In this document: positions 8,808-17,691 of the stretch, piece after piece
Position numbering within the stretch: position 1 is the first letter of the stretch
Layout: each line of letters begins with the position of its first letter
Assembly (NCBI GenBank): GCA_016720925.1
Contig: JADKJR010000004.1
Location: 1-64,000, forward strand
Reading direction: 5' to 3'
Origin: Betaproteobacteria bacterium
Lineage (GTDB): Bacteria > Pseudomonadota > Gammaproteobacteria > Burkholderiales > Usitatibacteraceae
Length of the DNA: 64,000 nt
Position numbers and translations under genes: made by a program
The notes under the pieces: model-generated
Seen by the model: only the letters and a program-made list of their open reading frames with translations
What the model was told of the DNA's origin: nothing
Databases searched by the model: none

Positions 8808-9481
8808 TGGCAAAAACGGCAATGCGTGACCAGCGATATGACCTGATTGTTTTCGATTGGGATGGCACCATCATGGATTCAACCGGCTTGATTGCCGATT
8901 GCATTCAACTGGCCGCCCGCGATATGGAACTGCCGATTCCGACGCTTGAGCAGGCGAAATCCATCATCGGTCTCGGCATCAGGGATTCAACGCAAAGGCT
9001 TTTTCCGCAACTCGATGTCGCCGCGCAAACACAGTACGCACTGACGTATCGCAAGCATTTTGTGGCGCGTGATCATGAGGCACCTGTGTTTGCCGGCATT
9101 CGCGAATTGCTTACAAGCCTGGCGGCGCCTGAGCGTTTCCTCGCGGTCGCCACCGGGAAACCGCGCGCGGGGTTGGAGCGGGCGTTCGGCCATACGGGAT
9201 TGAAGCCGCATTTTCACTATTCGCGGTGCGCCGACGAAGGCTTCCCCAAACCGCATCCCGACATGTTGCTCAAACTGATGGACTTCACTGCGGTGGATCC
9301 GGTGCGCACGCTGATGATCGGCGACACGACACACGACCTTGAACTCGCGCGCAATGCGGGAGTGGATGCGCTCGCGGTGACCTATGGCGCGCATCCGCGT
9401 GGCGCGCTGGCCGGCATGCCGGCATTGGGTGTGTTCGATAGCGTTGGCGAGTTGACGGCATGGATGCGGACAAACGCATAG
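8807..9481 (+). CDS. HAD-superfamily hydrolase, phosphoglycolate phosphatase-like
   Basis: This 224-residue cytoplasmic phosphatase has the HAD motifs in order: motif I VFDWDGTIMDST (nucleophile and acid/base aspartates) at about residues 12-23, motif II in VATGKPRAGL, and motifs III/IV in KPHPDMLLKLM and MIGDTTHDLELARNAG. A helical cap domain lies between motifs I and II, as in the Gph/PGP group. Its ATG overlaps the TGA of rluC (TGATG), indicating translational coupling. In betaproteobacteria this rluC-linked HAD gene is usually annotated as a phosphoglycolate phosphatase paralogue; real substrates of such enzymes are broad, so Gph is not assigned as a symbol. Confidence 0.9.
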   Translation: MAKTAMRDQRYDLIVFDWDGTIMDSTGLIADCIQLAARDMELPIPTLEQAKSIIGLGIRDSTQRLFPQLDVAAQTQYALTYRKHFVARDHEAPVFAGIRELLTSLAAPERFLAVATGKPRAGLERAFGHTGLKPHFHYSRCADEGFPKPHPDMLLKLMDFTAVDPVRTLMIGDTTHDLELARNAGVDALAVTYGAHPRGALAGMPALGVFDSVGELTAWMRTNA

Positions 9482-9846
9482 ATCAGATCCGCCGCGTGTG
9501 CCGGCGCGAGCAGCTTCCCGACAGTGGCAAAGCCGTGCGCTTCGACATCAAGCGTCACGGGCGGGAATTGCCCGCTTTTGCGATAGCCCACAATGGCGAC
9601 GTTCACGCCTACGTCAATGTTTGCCCCCATCGTGGCACGTCATTGGACTGGCAGCCAGGGGAGGTGTTCGATGAAACTGGCTTATACTTGGTCTGCGCGA
9701 CGCACGGTGCCCTGTTCGAACCGGATACCGGACTTTGCATCGCCGGGCCGTGTCAAGGCGCCCATCTGCAAAAAATCCCCTTGCGAATTGAGGCGGACCA
9801 TGTCGTGCTGCAGCACGATATCCTGTGCAATCTTACGGACACCTGA
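9460..9846 (+). CDS. Rieske [2Fe-2S] protein
   Basis: A small (128-residue) stand-alone Rieske ferredoxin-like protein. The two iron-sulfur ligand boxes are complete: CPHRGTSLDW (Cys-x-His) at about residues 51-60 and CATHGALFEPDTGLCIAGPC (Cys-x2-His) at about 75-94. There is no membrane segment or oxygenase catalytic domain, so it is an electron carrier or regulatory subunit with unknown partner. Its start overlaps the 3' end of the HAD gene by 22 bases and sppA follows within 10 bases, so it is cotranscribed with rluC, the HAD gene and sppA; this position is conserved in betaproteobacteria to my knowledge. Nothing here tells which oxidoreductase it serves. Confidence 0.88.
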   Translation: MDADKRIDQIRRVCRREQLPDSGKAVRFDIKRHGRELPAFAIAHNGDVHAYVNVCPHRGTSLDWQPGEVFDETGLYLVCATHGALFEPDTGLCIAGPCQGAHLQKIPLRIEADHVVLQHDILCNLTDT

Positions 9847-9855
9847 AGCAGGCAA

Positions 9856-10824
9856 ATGGATACACCACAAGACAATGGCAATTGGGAACGCGGCGTGCTG
9901 GAAAAGCTGGCCTTTGAATCCTTGGCGGAACAGCGGCGCAGCCGCCGCTGGAAAGTCATCCTGAGCCTGGGATGGCTGTCTTTCATGTTCCTGCTGCTAT
10001 TTGTCGCAATGGGCTGGGCGGGGGGCAAGCACGAAGCAGGCACCCTGGAAAAACACACCTCGCTAATTGAGCTCAAGGGCGTGATCGCGGCTGACTCCAA
10101 GGCGTCGGCCGATAAAATCATTGGTGCCCTTCAGCAGGCTTACAAAGACAAGAATACCCAGGGCGTCGTGCTCCGCATCAACAGCCCGGGCGGCAGTCCC
10201 GTGCAAGCGGGGTACATCAATGATGAAATCAGGCGTCTGCGCGCGAAGCACAAGGACATTCCATTTTATGTGGTGGTTCAGGATGTATGCGCGTCAGGCG
10301 GCTACTACGTGGCGGCAGCGGCAGACAAGATTTTTGTCGACAAGGCATCCATTGTCGGTTCGATCGGCGTACTCATGGATGGATTTGGCTTTACCGGGGT
10401 CATGGACAAGCTTGGTGTTGAGCGCCGGCTGATTACCGCCGGCCAGAACAAGGGATTTCTTGATCCGTTTTCGCCGGCGAATCCGGAACAGCAAAAACTC
10501 GCGGGTGAGATGGTGGCTGAGATTCACCAGCAGTTCATCAAGGTGGTGAAGGAGGGTCGCGGCAAGCGTCTCAAGGAGACACCGGACACTTTTTCGGGGT
10601 TGGTCTGGTCGGGCGAGAAGAGTGTCGAACTTGGGCTTGCGGACGGGCTCGGAAGTCTCGACTATGTGGCGCGTGAAGTCATCAAAGCCGAACAGGTGGT
10701 CGATTACACACCGGATGACACTTTTTCTGAACAACTTGCGCGCAAGTTGGGAGCATCCGCGGCAGAAACGATCTGGAGCAAGCTGCTGACGGTGGGTGCA
10801 TCTTTCGGGCACGCTTTGCGCTGA
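9856..10824 (+). CDS. sppA: Signal peptide peptidase SppA, S49 family
   Basis: The 322-residue protein is an inner-membrane serine protease that degrades cleaved signal peptides. One membrane segment at about residues 37-55 (LGWLSFMFLLLFVAMGWAG) anchors a periplasmic catalytic domain. The S49 family features are LRINSPGGSP, the nucleophile serine in CASGGYYVAAAA at about residue 145, and a downstream DKASIVGSIGV segment containing the catalytic lysine. At this length it is the single-domain form, half the size of the tandem-domain enzyme of Escherichia coli. It is the last gene of the rluC operon, starting 9 bases after the Rieske stop. The large c-di-GMP gene follows without a visible terminator but has its own leader. 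Confidence 0.93.
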   Translation: MDTPQDNGNWERGVLEKLAFESLAEQRRSRRWKVILSLGWLSFMFLLLFVAMGWAGGKHEAGTLEKHTSLIELKGVIAADSKASADKIIGALQQAYKDKNTQGVVLRINSPGGSPVQAGYINDEIRRLRAKHKDIPFYVVVQDVCASGGYYVAAAADKIFVDKASIVGSIGVLMDGFGFTGVMDKLGVERRLITAGQNKGFLDPFSPANPEQQKLAGEMVAEIHQQFIKVVKEGRGKRLKETPDTFSGLVWSGEKSVELGLADGLGSLDYVAREVIKAEQVVDYTPDDTFSEQLARKLGASAAETIWSKLLTVGASFGHALR

Positions 10825-10928
10825 GTTGTCGCTTGTGTGGCGATGGTCTGTGCGCCTCGCCAGTTTTGTCAAATCAACTGATAATCCAGCTTCCGAACAA
10901 AAGTGAATCGAAAGCGAATTACTTCTAT

Positions 10929-13900
10929 ATGGCCCGGAATCTTCCATCCGAACAAATCGTGGCAGACGGATTGACGAACGATCGTTCATCGAAAATGGGG
11001 GAGCCGGATTCTGTAAATGCGCCGGGCGTTGCATGGTCGAGCATGAACCTGCGAATCATCGCCTGCTTTGCAGCGATCACACTCGTGGTTGCCCTGTTGA
11101 TCGGTCTCGTTGCAGTTCGAATTGGCGCGGACAGCGGCCTGCCCGTTGACGTCGCCGATCGCATGCGCGGTGAGTTGCTTTGGTGGGGATTCGGCGCAGT
11201 GTTGCTGTCGGCGCTGCTTGGAGCGATCTTTGCCCGTCAAATAGGTGAACCAATTCGCAGGTTGACTGAACGCCTGCAGCAAGAGGACTTTCGCGATTTC
11301 GCCGTGGGCACCGGCAAGCACCGCGAGTATGCCGAACTCGAGCACCTCAGCCGCACTATTCGCCGGCTGGCGGAATCCGTGGCGGCAAGAGAGGCTGAAC
11401 TATCCGAAAGTGAACGAAAATTCCGGGAGGCGTTTGATCTCGTCGGCGTCGGATTGACGCAGATAGATCGCGATGGGTGCTTTACGCTGGTCAACAGACG
11501 TTTTTGTGAAATGCTTGGCTACACCCGGGAAGAACTTATCGGCAAACGATTTGTTGACGTCACTCACCCTGACGATCAGCGCGACGATGAGGCGTTGATC
11601 CACAATACCGTCGAACTCAGGAGAGCCGCGCCGATTGCGAAAGAAAAGCGCTATGTGCGCAAAGATGGGTCGGTAATGTGGGCGCAGCGATCCGGTGTCA
11701 TCGTGCGCGATGCCGCCGGCGAGCCAATATACGCACTGGGCTCGATTGAAGATATCTCGCAATATCGCGCATCCCAGGAAACGCTGCAGACGCTCAACGA
11801 ATCACTGAAGGCGGTGGTCGAAACATCGCCTCTCGCCATTTACTCGGTGACGCCCAAAGGCGTTGTCACGCTCTGGAATCCGGCTGCGGAGACGATGTTC
11901 GGAGTAAGTACCGAACAGGCGCTTGGTAATGGCTCGCCGCTTGTCGCCCAGGGCAACGCCGACAAGGCGCTGGAATTGCGTCGGCGAGTCATGGCGGGTG
12001 AGACAATTTTCAACTACGAGATCACCCGCAAGCGAAGCAATGGCGCCGAAGTGGAAATCAGTATCTCGGCCGCACCGATGCGTGGTGCATCGCAGGAGAT
12101 TATTGGTGTGCTGGTTATTTGCAGCGACATCACAAGCCTCAAGGAAACGTCGCGTGCGCTGGATCAGCAGCTGCATTTCACCCAGGAGTTGCTGGAAGTC
12201 ATGCCCTCGCCGATTTTCTATCGGCGCGCGGAAGGTGCGTATCTGGGTTTCAATCGCGCGTGGGAGCTGTTCTTTTCCAAGAGGCGCGAAGAATGGATCG
12301 GCAAGCGGCCGCACGATTTGCTTCGAGCCGAAGTTGCCACGGTGGCGGAGATCGAGGATCGCGAAGTAATCTCTACCGGCAGGACATTGGTCACGCAAGA
12401 TGTCGTGAAAGACGGACGCGGCATGGAGCGTCATATCGTCAGGCACATAAGCCAGTTCACCGATGCGGGTGGTCGCCCCGCTGGCGTGATTGGCGTGTTG
12501 ACCGATATCACCGATTTCAAACAGGTTGCGGAAGCGCTGGAAGCTTCGGAAGGGCGTTTCAAGGCGTTGACCGAGAGCGCAATGGACATTGTCACCGTGC
12601 TGGACGCGGATGGCGTGATCCGATACCAAAGTCCATCGGTGAAACACTTGCTGGGCTATGCACCCGAGGCAATGATCGGCGTTTCACAATTCGATCTGGT
12701 GCATCGCGATGACGCCGAGGCCATGCGGGATACATTTCGCGAATTGCTGACGCGCGGTCAGATGGATCGTGCCATCGAATTTCGTGTCGTCCGAAGCGAC
12801 GGTGAATGGCGCACTTTGGAGGCGATTGGCAAGAACTGCCTCGACGTGCCCGAGGTGCGGGGAGTGATCGTTAACACGCGCGACATCACCGATCGCAAGA
12901 ATATTGAAAAGCGTATCCAGCATTTGGCGTTTCACGATGCGCTCACTGGACTGCCGAACCGATCGTTGATGCAGGATCGCGTTTCGCAGGCGATTGGCCG
13001 CGCGGAGCGCTCCGGCAAGCGGTTTGCGGTGATGTTCATCGATATTGACAACTTCAAGAATATCAACGACACGCTCGGTCATGATGTGGGTGACGAGTTG
13101 TTGCGCCAGGTGGCGGAAAGGTTGATCGATTCGGTGCGCACCCATGACACCATCGCACGCCAAGGGGGGGATGAATTTATTGTGCTGCTGGATGAACTTG
13201 AAGGACACCAGGGCGCGACCCGTGTAGCGCAAAAAATCCTGGAGGCACTGCGTGCGCCATTCCAGATTGGCGGAGCGGACCAACATGTGTCGGGCTCCAT
13301 CGGTATCGCTTTGTATCCTGATGATGGTCGCGACCCGCCCACGCTGCTCAAGAACGCCGATACCGCGATGTTCCATGGCAAAGCCCTGGGGAAGAACACC
13401 TATCAGTTTTTCACGCCGCAAATGAACATTGTCGTCAAGCGTCGTGCGGCCATGGAATCCAGCCTGCGGGCCGCCGTCAAGAATGGCGATTTCACGCTTG
13501 TTTACCAGCCGCAGATTGATCTAAATACCGGTGAAATTATCGCGTTTGAAGCGCTGGTGCGATGGGTGTCCGAGGATAGCGGCACCATGATGCCCGGCGA
13601 GTTCATTCCTCTTGCCGAGGAAACCGGGCTAATAAATGAAATCGGCGAATGGGTGCTGCGGGAGGCTTGCCGGCAAGCTGTTGCCTGGCGGAAGGAGGGC
13701 TATCCGCAACGAAGAATGGCAATAAATCTTTCTGCGCGCCAATTGACCGATAAGGGTTTCGTCGAATTGCTGGTTGGAATTCTCGCGGAAACGGGACTGG
13801 ACGCAGACTCGCTTGAACTGGAAATCACCGAGAGCCAGGTCATGCGGCAGGGTGAAGTCAGCGTCATGCTGCTCAATGAAATTGCCGGAATGGGCGTGCA

Positions 13901-14243
13901 TCTCGCGGTGGATGATTTTGGCACCGGATACTCCAGCCTTTCGTATCTGAAACGCTTGCCCATCGGCAAGTTGAAAATTGATCAGAGTTTTGTCCGCGAT
14001 ATCACTGTCGATCCAAACGACACGGCCATCGTGGTCGCCATCATCAGCATGGCCCGAAGTCTGGACCTCGATATCATTGCCGAAGGTATTGAGACGTCCG
14101 GGCAATTGACGCTATTGCGCGCCAAAGGTTGCAGCGTGGGCCAGGGGTTCTATTTCAGCGTGCCGATGTCGGCGGATGATCTCGTGCCAATTCTTGCGAA
14201 GAAATCGATTTTCGAGCAATCAGCGGCCGCGCTGGCTACTTGA
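10929..14243 (+). CDS. Membrane-bound PAS/GGDEF/EAL cyclic-di-GMP protein
   Basis: This roughly 1104-residue signalling protein makes and/or degrades cyclic di-GMP. Two membrane segments (about residues 39-60 and 84-103) flank a very short periplasmic loop, followed by a HAMP-like linker, four PAS/PAC modules (one with the typical FVDVTHPDDQ segment) and a short linker into the GGDEF domain. GGDEF is intact (RQGGDEF, about residue 745), as is EAL (FEALVRW, about 873); the EAL domain also has DDFGTGYSSL and LKIDQSFV, so both diguanylate cyclase and phosphodiesterase activity are possible. The start is uncertain: 10929, 10995 and 11043 are ATG options, the last immediately before the first membrane segment. 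The tiny sensor loop suggests sensing through the cytoplasmic PAS domains. Confidence 0.93.
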   Translation: MARNLPSEQIVADGLTNDRSSKMGEPDSVNAPGVAWSSMNLRIIACFAAITLVVALLIGLVAVRIGADSGLPVDVADRMRGELLWWGFGAVLLSALLGAIFARQIGEPIRRLTERLQQEDFRDFAVGTGKHREYAELEHLSRTIRRLAESVAAREAELSESERKFREAFDLVGVGLTQIDRDGCFTLVNRRFCEMLGYTREELIGKRFVDVTHPDDQRDDEALIHNTVELRRAAPIAKEKRYVRKDGSVMWAQRSGVIVRDAAGEPIYALGSIEDISQYRASQETLQTLNESLKAVVETSPLAIYSVTPKGVVTLWNPAAETMFGVSTEQALGNGSPLVAQGNADKALELRRRVMAGETIFNYEITRKRSNGAEVEISISAAPMRGASQEIIGVLVICSDITSLKETSRALDQQLHFTQELLEVMPSPIFYRRAEGAYLGFNRAWELFFSKRREEWIGKRPHDLLRAEVATVAEIEDREVISTGRTLVTQDVVKDGRGMERHIVRHISQFTDAGGRPAGVIGVLTDITDFKQVAEALEASEGRFKALTESAMDIVTVLDADGVIRYQSPSVKHLLGYAPEAMIGVSQFDLVHRDDAEAMRDTFRELLTRGQMDRAIEFRVVRSDGEWRTLEAIGKNCLDVPEVRGVIVNTRDITDRKNIEKRIQHLAFHDALTGLPNRSLMQDRVSQAIGRAERSGKRFAVMFIDIDNFKNINDTLGHDVGDELLRQVAERLIDSVRTHDTIARQGGDEFIVLLDELEGHQGATRVAQKILEALRAPFQIGGADQHVSGSIGIALYPDDGRDPPTLLKNADTAMFHGKALGKNTYQFFTPQMNIVVKRRAAMESSLRAAVKNGDFTLVYQPQIDLNTGEIIAFEALVRWVSEDSGTMMPGEFIPLAEETGLINEIGEWVLREACRQAVAWRKEGYPQRRMAINLSARQLTDKGFVELLVGILAETGLDADSLELEITESQVMRQGEVSVMLLNEIAGMGVHLAVDDFGTGYSSLSYLKRLPIGKLKIDQSFVRDITVDPNDTAIVVAIISMARSLDLDIIAEGIETSGQLTLLRAKGCSVGQGFYFSVPMSADDLVPILAKKSIFEQSAAALAT

Positions 14244-14403
14244 AGTAGCGGCGGTCCGGCCCCCGGGATAGGGCGACTATTTGCGCGAAACAGCGCTGGT
14301 TCACATGCATCACATACGCAACGGCGAAATTGTCGCGTGCCGACGCGCAAAAGCGCTACCGGTTTCATTGTGATTCAGGTATTCCGCCTGGCCCCGCAGG
14401 CTG

Positions 14404-15123
14404 TTAGGCTAGCAACAGAAACATCGCTGGAGTCCTGCGCGCATCGATTGGTGCCTTGCGCCACGCGGCAACCGGTTGCTGAATGATGGTTTGCGTTGGC
14501 CCTGTCAGATCGCTTGCGACGCATAGCCGCGTCGCCGGTGTCAACGTAGCAATCAAATCCCCCAGCAAGGCATGATTGCGATATGGCGTTTCAATAAACA
14601 TCTGGGTCATGTTGCGGCGCCGGGACTCCTGTTCCAGTTCCTGGATGGCCTTGATTCTCGCGACCTTTTCCTGTGGCAGATAGCCGTGGAAGGCGAATTT
14701 CTGGCCATTGAGACCGGAGGCCATGAGTCCGAGCAGAATGGACGAAGGCCCCACCAGCGGCATGACGTTGATGTGTTGGCGATGCGCCAATTCAACAATC
14801 GTGGCGCCGGGATCGGCGACGCCCGGTGCGCCAGCCTCCGATACCAGACCAACATCGTTTCCCGCCAGCAGGGGATGGAGCAATTCGGCTAATTCACTCT
14901 TGTCTGTGCGGGTGTTCAACTCCCGTATCGACACTTCCTGTAGCGGTCGTGCGACACCCAGTGCTTTCAGAAATGCACGGGCCGTCTTCGCATTTTCGGC
15001 AATGTAGAAGTCCAGCCGCAAAGCAATGGCGATCACTTCTTCAGGCAGGATCACGCCGGGTGCGAAGGGTTCGGACAAGTTCACCGGAATGAGAAACAAG
15101 GTACCGCGCTTGTTTGTGTTCAT
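14404..15123 (-). CDS. SAM-dependent methyltransferase, tetrapyrrole methylase/RsmI-like family
   Basis: The 239-residue protein belongs to the tetrapyrrole (corrin/porphyrin) methylase fold group that includes RsmI (16S rRNA C1402 2'-O-methyltransferase). The family shows in GLVSEAGAPGVADPG at about residues 95-109, in VMPLVGPSSILLGLMASGLN around 120-140, and in FIETPYRNHALLGDL. It starts with a shortened N-terminus compared with RsmI and lacks the RsmI C-terminal HTH-like part, so it is the shorter paralogue commonly found beside maf in betaproteobacteria. Its start overlaps the end of the Maf gene by four bases, giving a translationally coupled maf-methylase pair divergent from yceD. The substrate is not known; an RNA or small molecule are both possible. 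Confidence 0.85.
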   Translation of the reverse strand: MNTNKRGTLFLIPVNLSEPFAPGVILPEEVIAIALRLDFYIAENAKTARAFLKALGVARPLQEVSIRELNTRTDKSELAELLHPLLAGNDVGLVSEAGAPGVADPGATIVELAHRQHINVMPLVGPSSILLGLMASGLNGQKFAFHGYLPQEKVARIKAIQELEQESRRRNMTQMFIETPYRNHALLGDLIATLTPATRLCVASDLTGPTQTIIQQPVAAWRKAPIDARRTPAMFLLLA

Positions 15124-15710
15124 GTCAGAACACCAAAGCCTTCGTTATCGAGCATGTTGGCGAGTGTAATCAACGGCAAACCGACAAGAGACGTTGGATC
15201 AGCGCTGTGCATTTCCGCTATCAAGGCAATGCCGAGTCCTTCCGACTTGGCACTTCCGGCGCAATCCAGCGCGTCCTCGTGTTTGAGATAATGTTCGATT
15301 TCTGCGTCCGAGAACTGCCGAAAGCGCACGGTGGTCGGGACAATCGATGACTGCACGTTTCCGGTTTCGGTATTGAGCAGCGCGATTCCGCTGTGAAAAA
15401 CCAGTGACTTTCCGCGCATAAGGCGTAGTTGCAGGCGGGCAGTCGAAACATTGCCGGGTTTGCCGATGGGCGCACCATCCAACTCAGCGACCTGGTCCGA
15501 ACCGATTATCAGCGCTCCGGGGAACGCTTTCGCGACACTACGGGCTTTTGCCATTGAGAGTCGTTCCGCTGTTTGCGCAGGATTTTCATTCGGCAGGGGT
15601 GACTCATCGACGTTCGGTCTGGCAACTTCGAACTGGATTTGCAGCCGATGCAGTAATTCCGCGCGGTAGCGTGAGGTCGATGCCAGGATAATTTTCTTCT
15701 TCAAAATCAA
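15120..15710 (-). CDS. yceF: Maf-family nucleotide pyrophosphatase, YceF type
   Basis: The 196-residue house-cleaning pyrophosphatase hydrolyses non-canonical nucleoside triphosphates (7-methyl-GTP for the YceF branch). Family features are the N-terminal LASTSRYRAELLHRLQ, the DESP motif at about residues 36-39, AERLSMAKARSVA, and the central IIGSDQVAELDG with IGKPGN. The YceF branch is indicated by the SDQVAELDG-IGKPG pattern instead of the ADTVV seen in dTTP-specific Maf. It is divergent from yceD with a very short gap, so their promoters must overlap, and it is coupled to the methylase gene by a four-base overlap. The maf-yceD-rpmF-plsX-fab gene order is typical for proteobacteria. Confidence 0.92.
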   Translation of the reverse strand: MILKKKIILASTSRYRAELLHRLQIQFEVARPNVDESPLPNENPAQTAERLSMAKARSVAKAFPGALIIGSDQVAELDGAPIGKPGNVSTARLQLRLMRGKSLVFHSGIALLNTETGNVQSSIVPTTVRFRQFSDAEIEHYLKHEDALDCAGSAKSEGLGIALIAEMHSADPTSLVGLPLITLANMLDNEGFGVLT

Positions 15711-15774
15711 TCACTTTTTGACTTTTTGTCGGCAAAATCATATCATGGCGACCCACCAGAGAGCCATATTCCGA

Positions 15775-16305
15775 ATGTCCGAGATCATCCAGGTTGAACG
15801 ATTTACCCGTCAAATGCAGTCTATTTCGGGTACTTACGCCCCCGGACAACTCACGCGGTTGGCAGAATATTTGGCAGGTGCGGACGGTGAAATCCGGTAT
15901 GCACTGTCCGGCCGCGAAGTCTCGGAGCTTGGTGGTAGCCAGAAGCGGTGCATTAAGTGTATAATTTCAGGTTGGTTTTTGGTGACTGATCCGGCCAACC
16001 TGAAGCCGACAAAGCATCATCTGGCGATTGAAAGCAGTTTGGTGGTGGTCAGGGACGAATCCGGGTTACCTCCGCTGGAACTGGAATCCGAAGATGAAGA
16101 TTACATCGTTTGTTGGCCCGAGATGAATGTGATGGAACGGGTTGAAGAAGAGATTCTGCTCGATTTGCCATCTGCTTTGGCTATAAGTCCACAGCCACCT
16201 GGCAAACGGGAAGGGTTTGCAAGCGCCAATGCAGGCACACCAGACAATGCACCAAATGCGAGAGTTTCCCCCTTTGCTGGCCTTGCAGAGTTGAAACGAA
16301 AATAG
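15775..16305 (+). CDS. yceD: YceD (DUF177) protein, 23S rRNA accumulation-linked
   Basis: The roughly 176-residue acidic protein belongs to the YceD/DUF177 family, always found directly upstream of rpmF. A CxxC pair (CIKCIISG) sits at about residues 64-67, and the acidic segment LELESEDEDYIVCWPEMNV corresponds to the conserved centre of the family (an E/D-rich stretch followed by a short hydrophobic strand). Family work links YceD to 23S rRNA accumulation and ribosome assembly; the detailed role is unclear. I prefer ATG 15775 by analogy with family N-termini beginning MSE; ATG 15745 and a TTG at 15718 are in frame but have no ribosome site. rpmF follows after 60 bases, in the usual operon. 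Confidence 0.85.
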   Translation: MSEIIQVERFTRQMQSISGTYAPGQLTRLAEYLAGADGEIRYALSGREVSELGGSQKRCIKCIISGWFLVTDPANLKPTKHHLAIESSLVVVRDESGLPPLELESEDEDYIVCWPEMNVMERVEEEILLDLPSALAISPQPPGKREGFASANAGTPDNAPNARVSPFAGLAELKRK

Positions 16306-16365
16306 CGCGACAACAGACGAATCAGATAGATTAAATTTGACGTATTTTGATTAAGGAGAAACATC

Positions 16366-16548
16366 ATGGCAGTCCAACAGAACAAAAAATCCCCGTCCAA
16401 GCGTGGCATGCATCGCGCGCATGACTTCCTGGCCATGCCGGCGCTGGCAGTCGAACCTACCACGGGCGAGACACATTTGCGTCATCACATCAGCCCGACT
16501 GGTTACTATCGCGGTCGCAAGGTCATCAAGACCAAGGCTGACGAATAA
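16366..16548 (+). CDS. rpmF: 50S ribosomal protein L32
   Basis: The 60-residue basic protein is bL32. It starts MAVQQNKKSPSKRGMHRAHD, the invariant family beginning, and contains the usual GETHLRHHISPTGYYRGRKV core. Length is normal for the family. The zinc-ligand cysteines seen in some bL32 versions are absent here, so this is the C-minus (zinc-independent) type. A good AAGGAG ribosome site lies seven bases upstream. It is followed by plsX, the nearly universal pairing that links ribosome and fatty-acid synthesis transcription. Confidence 0.97.
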   Translation: MAVQQNKKSPSKRGMHRAHDFLAMPALAVEPTTGETHLRHHISPTGYYRGRKVIKTKADE

Positions 16549-16620
16549 GCCGCGTCGCGCAGCGTCAAATATCAAAAGGTAAACTGCAAGAAAAGTCTGA
16601 GGAGGAGGCTTTTCTAATCT

Positions 16621-17691
16621 ATGCAGACCACCATAGCAATCGATGCGATGGGCGGCGACAACGGCCCATCGGCAACCATTCCGGCGGCAATGCAATTTCT
16701 CGGTCGTTCAAACGACTGCCGGGTGTTGCTGGTCGGCAAGCCGGAGGTCATTCAAGCCGAACTCAAGCGCGCCCACTCCGATGATGTGGTGGGGCGGCAG
16801 TCGGCGCGGCTGAAGATCGTCGAAGCCACCGAAGTTGTCGGTATGGACGAAGATATTCGCTCGGCAATTCGCAATAAGAAAAATTCCTCAATGCGCATTG
16901 CAATTGACTTGGTGAAATCCGGCGATGCGCACGCATGCGTATCGGCCGGCAACACTGGCGCGCTGATGGGTACCGCCAAATTTGTGCTCAAGACCCTGCC
17001 TGGCATCGACCGGCCCGCTATTTGCGCGGCGCTGCCGACGCGGCACGGTGTCGTTTACGTGCTTGACCTTGGCGCCAACGCGCAGTGCACATCCGAGCAC
17101 CTGCTGCAATTTGCGATTATGGGCGCAATGCTGTGCACCGCAGTCGAAGGCAAAGAGAATCCCACGGTAGGCCTCCTGAATATTGGATCCGAGGACATCA
17201 AAGGCAATGAGAGTGTCAAGGCGGCGGGCGAACTGCTCAAGGCCAGCCACCTCAATTTTTTCGGCAATATTGAAGGCACTGATATCTACAAAGGCACTAC
17301 AGACGTCGTGGTATGCGATGGGTTTGTTGGCAATGTCATGCTGAAGACATCCGAAGGCATGGCCAAGATGATGGGTGACTTTCTCAAAGCTGAATATGCG
17401 AACGGCCTCTATAGCAAGCTGGCCGCCGCGATTTCCCTTCCCGTCATCCGGCGATTCCGCCATCGCATGGATCACCGGCGATACAATGGCGCTGCGTTGT
17501 TGGGTTTGCGGGGCGTGGTGGTGAAAAGTCATGGCTCTGCCGACGCGTTTTCTTTCTCCCATGCGTTAAGCCGCGCTGCGACTGAGGTTGAGCATGGGTT
17601 GCTGGGCTTGATTACCACAGAGATCGAACGCCTCCACGCGGAAGGTTTGATGGTGCCGCAAAAACCGATGATGGAAGCGATTGCCATATGA
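16621..17691 (+). CDS. plsX: Phosphate acyltransferase PlsX
   Basis: PlsX (356 residues) makes acyl-phosphate from acyl-ACP in the first step of phospholipid synthesis together with PlsY. The protein starts with the family signature TIAIDAMGGDNGPSATI and contains VSAGNTGALMGTAKF (about residues 103-117), LDLGANAQC and NIGSEDIKGNE further on, then VCDGFVGNVMLKTSEG, all conserved elements of the nucleotide-like fold. Length is normal. A GAGGAGG ribosome site lies about 13 bases upstream, rather far. Its stop overlaps the start of fabH by four bases (ATGA), which indicates translational coupling. It opens the fatty-acid synthesis run plsX-fabH-fabD-fabG-acpP-fabF. Confidence 0.97.
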   Translation: MQTTIAIDAMGGDNGPSATIPAAMQFLGRSNDCRVLLVGKPEVIQAELKRAHSDDVVGRQSARLKIVEATEVVGMDEDIRSAIRNKKNSSMRIAIDLVKSGDAHACVSAGNTGALMGTAKFVLKTLPGIDRPAICAALPTRHGVVYVLDLGANAQCTSEHLLQFAIMGAMLCTAVEGKENPTVGLLNIGSEDIKGNESVKAAGELLKASHLNFFGNIEGTDIYKGTTDVVVCDGFVGNVMLKTSEGMAKMMGDFLKAEYANGLYSKLAAAISLPVIRRFRHRMDHRRYNGAALLGLRGVVVKSHGSADAFSFSHALSRAATEVEHGLLGLITTEIERLHAEGLMVPQKPMMEAIAI